A stretch of 18,503 bases of DNA. Origin: Acidobacteriota bacterium. GTDB lineage: Bacteria; Acidobacteriota; Vicinamibacteria; Marinacidobacterales; SMYC01. This document shows, one piece after another, positions 1 to 7,532 of the stretch; position 1 is the first letter of the stretch, and every line of letters starts with the position of its first letter. A program made the translations under genes and the position numbers. The stretch lies in the NCBI GenBank assembly GCA_029263435.1, contig JAJCXL010000247.1, forward strand, positions 1-18,503, in the 5' to 3' direction. The notes below the pieces were generated by a model. The model was given only the letters and a program-made list of their open reading frames with translations. It searched no databases and was not told the origin of the DNA.

Positions 1-1
1 T

Positions 2-1975
2 TCTCTCGGCGATGCGAAGCTGAAACGGATCGATATCGAGGTCAGACGAGATGTCGTCACTGAGCATGGCTTCGGACTGGCTGGTACCTACGAAAAGATC
101 GCCGGAACGCTCGTGTTCGCGGTGGATCCTGGGCTCGCTCCGAACCGCGTCATCACTGATATCGACTTCGCGCCCACGAACGCGAACGGAGAGGTGGAGT
201 TCTCCGCTGAGTTCTACCTCCTCAAACCGAAAGACATCACCAAAGGCAATGGCACCTTGCTGCTGGAAGTGGGCAATCGTGGTGGCAAAGGCCTATTGTC
301 CTTCTTCAATTTCGCGACCGGCTCAACCGATCCAAAGACCCCTGAGCATTTCGGCGACGGTTTCTTGATGCGCGAAGGCATGACTCTGCTTTGGGTGGGG
401 TGGCAGTGGGACACGCCTGACGTCGAGGGGCGGATGCGGATGTTTCCGCCGCTGGCGACGAATGGGGGCGAGATTATTCAAGGGCTGGTGCGCAGTGACT
501 TCGTTCCCAAAGGGGGCGAGCTGTTTCACTCGCTTGCCGATCGGAATCACCGCGCCTATCCGGTCGCGGATGAGAACGCATCCGAGAACGTGATGACGGT
601 ACGAGACGACGTCGAAGCTGAGCGGCGCGTCGTCGATCGCAAGCGGTGGCGATTCGCTCGAGTCGAGAACGGCCAGGTCGTTGCGGATCCCGGCCACGTC
701 TATCTCGAGGGGGGGTTCGAGAGGTTCAAGATTTACGAGGTCGTTTACCTCTCCGAGAATCCGCCACTCGTGGGCCTTGGGGCGAGCGCGATTAGGGACG
801 CGGTCACCGCGCTCAAACACGAGGGCGCCGCCGCTATCGACGTGCCCGCCGGGTCGCTTTCTCGAGCGCTCGGCTTCGGCATCTCTCAGAGCGGTCGTTT
901 CTTACGAACATTCCTCTATTACGGATTCAACGAAGACGAAGCGGGACGCCGGGTCTTCGATGGGGTCCTCGCCCATGTGGCCGGTGGCGGTCGTGGAAGC
1001 TTCAACCATCGTTTCGCGCAGGCGTCACGGGATGCGCATCCATTCATCAACTTCTTCCATCCCACGGACATCTTCCCCTTTACCGATCGCGCACAGATGG
1101 ATAGCGAGACGGGACTCGAAGAGGGACTGCTGAGCCGACATCGCCCTGAGCTCCTTCCGAAAGTCTTCTATACGAACTCGTCCTACGAGTATTGGGGGCG
1201 CGCCGCCTCGCTGATCCACACCACCTTGGACGGCACTGAAGATGCGAAGCTCCTCGACGACGTTCGCATCTATCAATTCTCCGGAAGCCAACACGGTCCC
1301 GCCCGCTTCCCTCCTGCCCGCACCCTCGGACAAACACCCAGCAACCCCATGGACTTTCGTTGGTCCATGCGCGCGCTGCTCATAGCGCTGGACGGTTGGG
1401 CCCGAGACGGCGGCGCCTCGCCGCCCGACAGTCGATATGGGCGGATCGAGGATGAGACCCTGGTCAGCCCCGAGCAGCTGGGCTTTCCGGACTTGCCCGG
1501 AGTGAAGGCTTTCCCGCGGGTCCACAAAGCCTATCGCGCGGATTACGGGCCGCAGTTCCGCCGCGAGGGTATCGTCACGAACGAGCCACCGCGCGTCGGA
1601 AGCGCTTTCGCGATGCGCGTCCCCGCGGTCGATGCGGATGGAAACGAGCTCTCAGGAATCGCTCTGCCGGAGCATCGCGTGCCCCTCGCGACCTATACCG
1701 GGTGGAACTTCTTCAACGAGGCATCGGGCCCGACCCACGTCTTGTCGAGCATGCAAGGCATGTACATCCCCTTCTCACGCACTCGGGAAGAGCGCACGCG
1801 CACCGGCGATCCACGCCCCGCCATCGAAGAGCGCTATGACAGTCGTGAGCACTACCTTGGGCTCGTGGCCAACGCGGCACTCGAGCTCATCGATGAAGGC
1901 TATTTGCTCGGCCAGGACTTACCGGCCGTTCTGTTGCGGGCACGAGAGCACTGGGATGCGATCATCGCGCCGTGA
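2..1975 (+). CDS. Alpha/beta hydrolase domain-containing protein (Abhydrolase_10-like), 5'-truncated by the window
   Basis: The reading frame is open from base 2 with no stop, giving 657 visible residues, so the true start lies before the window. The GTG at 113 is internal: the residues before it (VTEHGFGLAGTYEKIAGTL) belong to the conserved N-terminal part of the family. The nucleophile elbow GISQSGR puts the candidate catalytic serine at about visible residue 295 (codon 884-886). A later SGSQHGPARF segment looks like the usual region of the catalytic histidine. Members of this family are mostly uncharacterised, often exported, and large for alpha/beta hydrolases; the substrate is unknown. 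The gene ends 37 bp before the convergent TIR gene, with no clear hairpin terminator between them. The family call rests on recognition of the sequence pattern; the hydrolase fold is likely and the specific reaction is not known. Confidence 0.85.
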   Translation, partial: SLGDAKLKRIDIEVRRDVVTEHGFGLAGTYEKIAGTLVFAVDPGLAPNRVITDIDFAPTNANGEVEFSAEFYLLKPKDITKGNGTLLLEVGNRGGKGLLSFFNFATGSTDPKTPEHFGDGFLMREGMTLLWVGWQWDTPDVEGRMRMFPPLATNGGEIIQGLVRSDFVPKGGELFHSLADRNHRAYPVADENASENVMTVRDDVEAERRVVDRKRWRFARVENGQVVADPGHVYLEGGFERFKIYEVVYLSENPPLVGLGASAIRDAVTALKHEGAAAIDVPAGSLSRALGFGISQSGRFLRTFLYYGFNEDEAGRRVFDGVLAHVAGGGRGSFNHRFAQASRDAHPFINFFHPTDIFPFTDRAQMDSETGLEEGLLSRHRPELLPKVFYTNSSYEYWGRAASLIHTTLDGTEDAKLLDDVRIYQFSGSQHGPARFPPARTLGQTPSNPMDFRWSMRALLIALDGWARDGGASPPDSRYGRIEDETLVSPEQLGFPDLPGVKAFPRVHKAYRADYGPQFRREGIVTNEPPRVGSAFAMRVPAVDADGNELSGIALPEHRVPLATYTGWNFFNEASGPTHVLSSMQGMYIPFSRTREERTRTGDPRPAIEERYDSREHYLGLVANAALELIDEGYLLGQDLPAVLLRAREHWDAIIAP

Positions 1976-2012
1976 GCGCCCTCTCGCAAAACGTGACCGG
2001 ACGGCTCAGGAG

Positions 2013-3560
2013 CTAGAAGAAGATCCCTGGGTCGCCGGCGACGCGCTCCTCCAAGGCGAGGGGATCGAAGGCGGCCATCGTGTCGGGCGCCACCTTCCAA
2101 TATGCGCCGGGATGGAGCGAAAGCTCCGCCGGTAGCGGCGCGATCTCCGCCGACTCCAACGGCACGGGATCGATGAAGTCGACGCCTCTCAAGCGTAGGG
2201 CATAGCGCCAATCTCGTTCCACTTCTCGGGACGCCCGCGCGTGATGCGACCAGAACAGATACAACACGTCTCTGGTCGACACGGTCTCGAGAAAGGTCTC
2301 CAGGGTGTCGATGGGCTCGACGTGCACGTCAATCCCGGGCGCAGCGGTCTCGAAAGCTCGCACGCGCGCCTCTACCGCCGCTCGGTCCTCAGGGGCGAAG
2401 CTCGCGACCGCACGGGTATAGCGCTCCTGGCGGGACGGGAGCACTTCCGGCGGTGAGGTTACGTCGCTGACTTGCATCGAGAAGTGGACCCGCGCGATGG
2501 ACAACCCGAGAAAATAGATGCTCACCACGCCGTTGCGGCTTCCCGGGGCTAGCCCCTCGCGTACACCCACCTCGAAGGAGACAATCCCCAGTCCTCTCGA
2601 CCACCGCAAGCTCTGGGCGGGATCGGAGACCTCCAGTCCATCAATATGAAGCCGCGCGGTGAGAGTAGGTTGAGGCGGAGCCGCCTCCGCTTTGGCCCAG
2701 TCCATTTGTCGTCGTACGACCTTCTCGCGATCGCGGTCCTGGTGAGCCCACAAATCGACCACCACCGAGTCCCCCGACTGTACATAGGCAGGAGCCGTCA
2801 CCGTGAACTGAACGGAGGACATGGCTCTTCGCGAGCCGGTCGTCAGTTGCTCCTGCTCCGTCACTAGCGCTTCCAACCGCTTCCGATGGCGGGAGAGCTT
2901 AGGGCCGAGCGCGGTAGCGCGTCGGTAGGACTCGATCGCAGGAGCGATGAGCCCGGACGAGGCGTAGCGTTCTCCCACTGCGGCGAGCACACCGGAGGCA
3001 TCTTCATTGCGACCGAGCGCCAGAAAAAGCTCCCCGAGGCGCCGCGCCGACTTCACATCGCCCGGCGTCGCTCGGACCCAGCGCTCGTACACTGCGACCG
3101 CGCCTTCCAGGTCCCCGCTGACGACCCGCGATTCAGCCACTTGGAGGGCGGAGGCTTCCATCGGCGGGAAGCTTCGTCCCGACGGAAGGAAGACCCGGCC
3201 GATTTTGTCCACGAGCTCCTCCACGCTGCTCCCGTCTTTCACGAAGACAGGCTCATCCAAGACGAAGGGCATGGGAATGGGGGTCTCGTCGATCACGCCC
3301 TGTATGAGGATGCCACGGTCGCGTCCTCGAGTGGCGTCCTCGATCACCCGCGCGTCCTCTAGCGCGCGTTGCGACCAGAGGACGGCGACACAATCCGCGG
3401 CATCGATGGCCTCGCGCAGAGCAATGGCGGCAATCGCGTCCGGATGTTCGTAGCGTTCCCACGAGATCGACCAGCCGCGCGCCTCCACAGCGCGTACGAC
3501 TCTACGGGCGGCGACGATGTCCGTAAGCGTGTAGCTGAGGAAGACGTGCTTATCTCCCAT
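2013..3560 (-). CDS. TIR domain protein with TPR region, beta-sandwich and C-terminal TIR-like domain (515 aa)
   Basis: Residues 4-125 form a TIR domain: an opening HVFLSY strand, RGW.ISWERYE, then ADCVAVLWSQRALEDARVIEDA and a final strand with P.PMPFVLDE. Glu74 in RVIEDA sits where NADase TIR domains carry the catalytic glutamate. Residues 135-225 look like two or three TPR-type helical hairpins (GDLEGAVAVYERWVRATPGD; IAPAIESYRRATALGP). Residues 250-365 are beta-rich (QFTVTAPAYVQSGDSVVVDL) and may be a sandwich domain. Residues 372-475 resemble a second TIR (YTRAVASFAPED, DVLYLFWSHHARASREVERD, WRYAL, FIDPVPLE), but the expected Glu is Asp450. TIR proteins act as NAD-consuming enzymes or as assembly/signalling modules; the role here is unknown. 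The ATG at 3560 has no clear ribosome-binding site. The gene is convergent with the hydrolase and lies in its own transcription unit or downstream of the Cys-rich gene. Confidence 0.85.
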   Translation of the reverse strand: MGDKHVFLSYTLTDIVAARRVVRAVEARGWSISWERYEHPDAIAAIALREAIDAADCVAVLWSQRALEDARVIEDATRGRDRGILIQGVIDETPIPMPFVLDEPVFVKDGSSVEELVDKIGRVFLPSGRSFPPMEASALQVAESRVVSGDLEGAVAVYERWVRATPGDVKSARRLGELFLALGRNEDASGVLAAVGERYASSGLIAPAIESYRRATALGPKLSRHRKRLEALVTEQEQLTTGSRRAMSSVQFTVTAPAYVQSGDSVVVDLWAHQDRDREKVVRRQMDWAKAEAAPPQPTLTARLHIDGLEVSDPAQSLRWSRGLGIVSFEVGVREGLAPGSRNGVVSIYFLGLSIARVHFSMQVSDVTSPPEVLPSRQERYTRAVASFAPEDRAAVEARVRAFETAAPGIDVHVEPIDTLETFLETVSTRDVLYLFWSHHARASREVERDWRYALRLRGVDFIDPVPLESAEIAPLPAELSLHPGAYWKVAPDTMAAFDPLALEERVAGDPGIFF

Positions 3561-3568
3561 GACAACCC

Positions 3569-3574
3569 ACTATA
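3569..3574 (-). promoter_or_regulatory. Possible -10 element just before the TIR gene
   Basis: On the minus strand TATAGT ends 8 nt before the ATG at 3560. No matching -35 is seen at 16-18 bp and no Shine-Dalgarno sequence follows. If used, transcription would begin at or within one or two bases of the start codon. Support is one motif only. Confidence 0.3.
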
Positions 3575-3664
3575 TCCCAGTGAAGAGATATTCGGAGCGG
3601 GTGAATCGAGGATCGGACGGCAGAAAAACGGGGCGGGGTTGAAGCTTTGGCGGATTGTCCGGTG
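3575..3664. other. Spacer between the TIR gene and the Cys-rich gene; no gene
   Basis: This spacer holds no ORF with coding character. On the minus strand it contains a short CGGA/TCCG inverted repeat near 3650-3660 and, further on, a C-rich stretch followed by five Ts (near 3623-3632). This is too weak to call a rho-independent terminator, so read-through from the Cys-rich gene into the TIR gene is possible. Confidence 0.4.
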
Positions 3665-4051
3665 CTATTCGTGCTCGGCGAGCTTTTTGTTCGCCTTTTT
3701 CAAGGTTTCTTCGCTCTCGAAATAGAACACGCGATCGTAAGCATCGGAGGCGATGATCGCCTCGGCCTTGTCGATCTCTTTACCGCTGACCGGATCGATG
3801 GCCACCCGTAGAGCGGGATCGTCGGCGAGCCTCGCCTTGCACATCTCACAGCAGCCAAAATAGGTTTTCCCATCGACGTCCACGGGCACTTGAGGCCGAT
3901 CGTAGGATGCATCGTTGACCATGCAAACGAACTCGGAATCGACGACGCTTAGCGGCGCCCGCTCCTCGCCGGCGGCAGTGCCGCTTCGTACGGACCCGAC
4001 GAGTGCCACAGCCCCCAAAAGGATGCCAAGGATAGGCTTGGTGTGTCTCAT
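3665..4051 (-). CDS. Exported Cys-rich TRASH/YHS-like putative metal-binding protein (128 aa)
   Basis: The ATG at 4051 is chosen because it begins a clean signal peptide: MRHTKP, a hydrophobic core ILGILLGAVALVG, and a plausible signal-peptidase I site after GTAA (about residue 27). There is no lipobox. The mature protein has FVCMVND (Cys43) and YFGCCEMCKARL (Cys67, Cys68, Cys71), a Cys pattern typical of TRASH-type metal-binding segments. A second stretch follows, DPVSGKEI...DRVFYFESEETLKKA (about 86-120), which reads like a YHS repeat with Ser in place of the usual Cys. A periplasmic role in heavy-metal (perhaps copper) binding or sensing is an inference from the family. An in-frame TTG at 4120 would add 23 residues before the signal peptide and is unlikely. 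The gene lies 65 bp after ptsI and probably has its own promoter. Confidence 0.7.
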   Translation of the reverse strand: MRHTKPILGILLGAVALVGSVRSGTAAGEERAPLSVVDSEFVCMVNDASYDRPQVPVDVDGKTYFGCCEMCKARLADDPALRVAIDPVSGKEIDKAEAIIASDAYDRVFYFESEETLKKANKKLAEHE

Positions 4052-4057
4052 GGGTCG

Positions 4058-4066
4058 ATTATAGCA
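4058..4066 (-). promoter_or_regulatory. Extended -10 promoter element before the Cys-rich exported protein gene
   Basis: The minus strand reads TGC-TATAAT, a consensus extended -10. It ends 6 nt before the ATG at 4051, so the normal start point (about 7 nt downstream) falls on the A of the ATG. There is no good -35 and no Shine-Dalgarno, which fits an extended -10 promoter producing a leaderless mRNA. Confidence 0.5.
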
Positions 4067-4116
4067 ATTGGCGGCGCCGAGGATCGCGAACGGATACCGA
4101 ACGCTTCGGACAGAGC

Positions 4117-5904
4117 TCAAGACTCCTCCACCAACTTTCGAAGCTCTTCGCCGAGAAAAGCCGAGACTTCTTTGACCGTCGCGAGTCGAAGCGATTCCTT
4201 GGCGATCGCCCGGGCCTCGCTCGCTTTGACGTTTCGGATGATGTTCTTGATGGTCGGGACCGAGCTGACGTTCATCGAGAGCTCGTCGAACTCGAATCCG
4301 ACCAACAAGGCGACCAAGAGCGGGTCGGCGGCCATCTCACCGCACATGCCGACTTTGATACCGGCATCGTGTGCGGACTCGACGACGAATCGCAAGGTCC
4401 TGAGAATCGCAGGGTGTAGCGGCTCGTAGAGGTACGAAACTTGATCGTTGCCTCGATCCACACCCAACAAGTATTGAATGAGATCGTTCGTGCCAATACT
4501 GAAGAAGGCGGCCTCTTTGGCCAGCAGGTCGGCGGTCGCCGCAGCCGAGGGCACTTCGAGCGTTATCCCGCACGGCAAGTCGTCGCCGAACTCCAAACCA
4601 TCGCGTCGCAGGTCGTGTTTCGCCTCTTCGACCATCGCGAGAGCGTCTCTGAACTCTCCCACACCACTGACCATCGGAAACATGACCTTGACGTTGCCAT
4701 GCGCCCGGGCACGAAGCAGTGCTCGTAGCTGTTCCTTGAACAAGGCGGGATGCTTGAGCAGCAGACGAATCGCGCGCAATCCCAGCGCCGGGTTGGACTC
4801 CGACTCGCCAACCTCATGTCCGAGCTGCTCGGCGGAGAGATCGAAAGCGCGCACCACCACCGACCAGGGCTTCATTTGGGCCGCCATGTTGCGGTAGACC
4901 AGAAACTGTTCTTCTTCGCTCGGGAAGGAACGTTTCCCGCGGGTGAGAAACCACTCCGAACGGAATAGCCCGATGCCTTCCGAGCCGTGCTCTAGAGCGG
5001 AGCCGCATTCCTCCGGAAACTCGACATTGGCCTGCAAGACGACTCGAAACCCGTCTTTGGTCACGGAAGGGAGATCTTTGAGATGCGAGAGGCTCTTTCC
5101 TTGCTCCGCCTCCTTACGCTTTTTCGCGCGATACTCCGTGAGCGTTTCGGCATCCGGGTTGACGATGATCAACCCGGCCTTCCCGTCCAGAATGAGCGTC
5201 GCCCCGTGTTTGACCTTGTCCATGAGTCCCGAGACTCCGACGACGCAGGGGATCCCCAAGGAACGGGCGAGAATTGCGGTGTGATAGGTCCGTCCACCGA
5301 CCTCCATCCCCAGACCCGCGACGTGCTCCCAGTTGAGCTGGCCGGTGTCCGACGGACGGATATTCTCCGCCAACAAAATATAATCTCGCTCGAGCTCGTC
5401 CAGCGTATGTTCGGCGGTGCCGGCAATGTTTCGGACGAGGCGACGGCCTACGTCGAAGATATCCCCCCGCCGCGACCTAAAATACTCGTCCTGCACGCGG
5501 TCGAAGACGAGGGCGAGCTCTTCGAGCGTCACTTTGACCGCCCACTCCGCGTTGACCCGCTGCTCGCGAATGATCTCGACCACTCGGTCGATGAGCAACG
5601 GGTCGTCCAGCATCAAAATCTGCGCGTCGAAGATATAGCCGTGGTCCTCGCCCAGCGCCTCCACCGTGCGTTCTTTGATGGCGGTGAGCTGACTCTTCGT
5701 GCGCTCTCTCCCCTGCTGGAGGCGCGCGACCTCGAGCGTCACTTCTTGCCGCTTCAGCGGTACTCGAAAGAGGGGGACGTCTTGATGCTGATACACGAGG
5801 GCGCGAGCGATGACGATGCCAGGGGCGACGCCGATGCCTTCGAGGGGCAATGAGCGCACCGCTCCGTCTGGCTCGGGCGGGGGTGTCTTTGCGTTCGCGC
5901 TCAC
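4117..5904 (-). CDS. ptsI: PTS enzyme I (phosphoenolpyruvate-protein phosphotransferase), divergent motifs
   Basis: This enzyme takes phosphate from PEP onto its own histidine and passes it to HPr. The protein has 595 residues, about 20 more than E. coli EI, as an N-terminal extension before LEGIGVAPGI. The phospho-His is His208 in GGRTYHTAILARSLGIP; most EI have Ser before the His, here Tyr. The PEP-binding barrel is present: GLFRSEWF (Arg315), Arg352, LEVPSAAAT (Glu450), SIGTNDLIQYLLGVDRGND (470-487) and VGMCGE (Cys521). The usual DIGGDK after the conserved Arg is replaced by DLSAEQ (355-360). There is no GAF domain, so it is not the PtsP (EI-Ntr) type. The GTG start at 5904 overlaps the ptsH stop (GTGA), implying translational coupling. 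With no EIIB/EIIC nearby it probably serves a regulatory relay. Confidence 0.93.
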   Translation of the reverse strand: MSANAKTPPPEPDGAVRSLPLEGIGVAPGIVIARALVYQHQDVPLFRVPLKRQEVTLEVARLQQGRERTKSQLTAIKERTVEALGEDHGYIFDAQILMLDDPLLIDRVVEIIREQRVNAEWAVKVTLEELALVFDRVQDEYFRSRRGDIFDVGRRLVRNIAGTAEHTLDELERDYILLAENIRPSDTGQLNWEHVAGLGMEVGGRTYHTAILARSLGIPCVVGVSGLMDKVKHGATLILDGKAGLIIVNPDAETLTEYRAKKRKEAEQGKSLSHLKDLPSVTKDGFRVVLQANVEFPEECGSALEHGSEGIGLFRSEWFLTRGKRSFPSEEEQFLVYRNMAAQMKPWSVVVRAFDLSAEQLGHEVGESESNPALGLRAIRLLLKHPALFKEQLRALLRARAHGNVKVMFPMVSGVGEFRDALAMVEEAKHDLRRDGLEFGDDLPCGITLEVPSAAATADLLAKEAAFFSIGTNDLIQYLLGVDRGNDQVSYLYEPLHPAILRTLRFVVESAHDAGIKVGMCGEMAADPLLVALLVGFEFDELSMNVSSVPTIKNIIRNVKASEARAIAKESLRLATVKEVSAFLGEELRKLVEES

Positions 5905-6176
5905 ACCGGGGCGTTGTCTCCCAAGCCTCGAGCCACCAACGAGGCCAGCGCCTCGAGGGCTTGCTCCTCATCATCGCCCGAAGCGGAGATGACGACCTCG
6001 CTTCCCGACCCAGCGGCAAGAAACAAAATCCCGAGAATGCTCTTTCCGTCGCTGGTCGTGCCGTCTTTGGTGACGGTGACTTTCGAGCGAAACTGGGTGG
6101 CAGTGCGGACGAAGCGAGCGGCCGGCCGGGCATGGAGCCCGAGTGGGTTGACGATCGTCACTCGCCGCTCAATCAT
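5901..6176 (-). CDS. ptsH: HPr phosphocarrier protein of the PTS (91 aa)
   Basis: Small cytoplasmic carrier that accepts phosphate from EI and passes it to EIIA. His15 lies in the standard GLHARPA motif. Ser46 in SDGKSILGIL matches the Ser-46 site that HPr kinase/phosphorylase modifies in Gram-positive bacteria and in many non-enteric Gram-negatives, so both regulatory sites are kept. The ATG at 6176 overlaps the stop of the EIIA gene (ATGA) and its own stop overlaps the GTG of ptsI. Length and motif spacing are normal for the family. Confidence 0.95.
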   Translation of the reverse strand: MIERRVTIVNPLGLHARPAARFVRTATQFRSKVTVTKDGTTSDGKSILGILFLAAGSGSEVVISASGDDEEQALEALASLVARGLGDNAPV

Positions 6177-6637
6177 CCGTCTTCTGGCTTCTCATTACCG
6201 GAGCGTGGGTCGGAGCCACTCTTCTTTTGTTTACTGGCGAGCAGGTCGCCAGCCAGATAGATGTTATCTTTCCCTTCTCTGGCAGCCTCGAACGCGACCT
6301 TCGACAAGTCGTCGCCCTCTTCCTCTTCTCGCAAGCTCGCGAGCCGGATGAGCATGGGAAGGTTGACACCCGTCACGACTTCCACCTTCCCTTTCTCGAG
6401 AAGGGTCAAGCTGAGATTGGACGGCGTGCCACCGAACATGTCGGTCAATACGACGGTCCCCTTGCCGGAATCGGCTTTGGAAATGGCCGCCTCGATCTCT
6501 GTTTGAGCGTCGTCGGGGTTATCGTGCCACCCGATCGATACCGCGATGACGTTAGGGATATCCCCGATGATCATTTCCGCTGCCGATACGAGCTCGCGCG
6601 CAAGCTGGCCATGAGTCACCACCACGATCCCAATCAT
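6173..6637 (-). CDS. PTS EIIA component, mannose family (stand-alone, 154 aa)
   Basis: A stand-alone EIIA(Man)-fold protein. MIGIVVVTHG carries the phospho-acceptor His9 and TVVLTDMFGGTPSN (61-74) is the family signature containing Asp66. The C-terminal 25 or so residues are polar and low in complexity (SKQKKSGSDPRSGNEKPEDG) and are probably a disordered tail; no EIIB(Man) domain is fused. With no EIIB, C or D gene nearby it is likely the end of a regulatory phospho-relay whose output is phosphorylation state rather than sugar uptake. It starts 1 nt after the rapZ stop and overlaps ptsH by 4 nt. Confidence 0.92.
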   Translation of the reverse strand: MIGIVVVTHGQLARELVSAAEMIIGDIPNVIAVSIGWHDNPDDAQTEIEAAISKADSGKGTVVLTDMFGGTPSNLSLTLLEKGKVEVVTGVNLPMLIRLASLREEEEGDDLSKVAFEAAREGKDNIYLAGDLLASKQKKSGSDPRSGNEKPEDG

Positions 6638-6638
6638 C

Positions 6639-7532
6639 TCAGCTATGCTCCACGTCGCGATGCGTGACTCTCACTCTTTCGTGTTTCTTCTTGAGACGAA
6701 CGCCGAGGTGGTTGGCAATGGCCACCGAGCGATGCTTGCCCCCCGTACAGCCGATGGCAATCGTCAAATTGCTCTTGCCTTCGGTGGCATAGTTCGGCAA
6801 CAAGTAGCCCAGGAAGTCGTCCAGGCGCCCGAGGAGCTCCTCCGTTTGAGGCTTGTCGAACAGATAGGCCTCGATCTCCGGATCGTTTCCCGTCATGTCA
6901 CGCAGCTCCGCTTCGAAATAGGGGTTGGGCAGGAAGCGTACATCGAAGACGAGATCCGCGCTCGTAGGAACGCCAAACTTGTAGCCGAAAGAAACGACCT
7001 GGATCGCCGGGCCCACGCTCGAACGGGTCGAGACGAAGCTTTCGAGAATGTGTCGTCGGAGCTCGTGTACCGTCAGATCGGAGGTGTCGACGATGCGGTC
7101 GGCGAGCTTGCGGATAGGAGCGAGCTGGAGTTGCTCGGCCTCGACCGCTTCCTCGAGCGAGATTCCCTCGGACTGCAGGGGATGGGGTCGGCGGCTCTCG
7201 CTGAACCGACGCACGAGAACGTCGTCTTGGGCCAGCAGGAACACGACGGTCGTCGCGAAGCCGCGCTCGTGGAGTCTTTGATGCGCTTCCGGAAAATCTT
7301 TAAGGAAGCCCCGTTCACGGATGTCGGTGACGATGGCGACCCGGTCGATGTTCTCTCCGCCCTTTGCGGTCAGCTCACCGAACGGGACAATCAATTTGGC
7401 AGGCAGGTTGTCTACACAGAAAAAGCCCGCATCCTCCAGCGCTTTCATCGCGAGCGTTTTCCCGGAGCCCGACTGGCCCGTGATGAAGACGAATCGGGCG
7501 CCTGCGGATGTTGGCGACTCAGGCCCGCTCAT
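6639..7532 (-). CDS. rapZ: RapZ/YvcJ family nucleotide-binding protein
   Basis: A P-loop protein of 297 residues, close to E. coli RapZ (284). Walker A is GQSGSGKT (19-26), followed by the family block FFCVDNLP (37-44), and the C-terminal half has VVSFGYKFGVP (179-189), DVRFLPNPYF (197-206) and GCTGGKHRSV (261-270). In E. coli RapZ binds the GlmZ/GlmY small RNAs to set glucosamine-6-phosphate synthase levels for cell-wall and LPS precursors. YvcJ, the Bacillus homologue, hydrolyses GTP. Whether this copy acts on RNA is unknown, but its place beside LPS-transport and PTS genes fits an envelope-control role. The ATG at 7532 overlaps the hpf stop (ATGA). HprK is not found between hpf and rapZ. 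Confidence 0.95.
   Translation of the reverse strand: MSGPESPTSAGARFVFITGQSGSGKTLAMKALEDAGFFCVDNLPAKLIVPFGELTAKGGENIDRVAIVTDIRERGFLKDFPEAHQRLHERGFATTVVFLLAQDDVLVRRFSESRRPHPLQSEGISLEEAVEAEQLQLAPIRKLADRIVDTSDLTVHELRRHILESFVSTRSSVGPAIQVVSFGYKFGVPTSADLVFDVRFLPNPYFEAELRDMTGNDPEIEAYLFDKPQTEELLGRLDDFLGYLLPNYATEGKSNLTIAIGCTGGKHRSVAIANHLGVRLKKKHERVRVTHRDVEHS

Noticed and set aside
51..820. Short ORFs on both strands within the hydrolase gene
   Set aside because: The hydrolase frame is open from base 2 with family motifs throughout; the others are Ser/Arg-rich shadows.
2013..3560. TIR gene plus hydrolase as a two-gene defence operon
   Set aside because: They are convergent, so not co-transcribed, and no typical defence partner or mobile element is nearby.
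4097..4109. Perfect 5-bp palindrome (CCGAA/TTCGG) after ptsI as a terminator
   Set aside because: The stem is short, has a 3-nt loop and no U-tract follows; it could be a chance feature.
5083..5853. 256-codon plus-strand ORF opposite ptsI
   Set aside because: Antisense to strongly conserved EI codons; long stop-free antisense frames are expected in GC-rich genes and its protein has no recognisable features.
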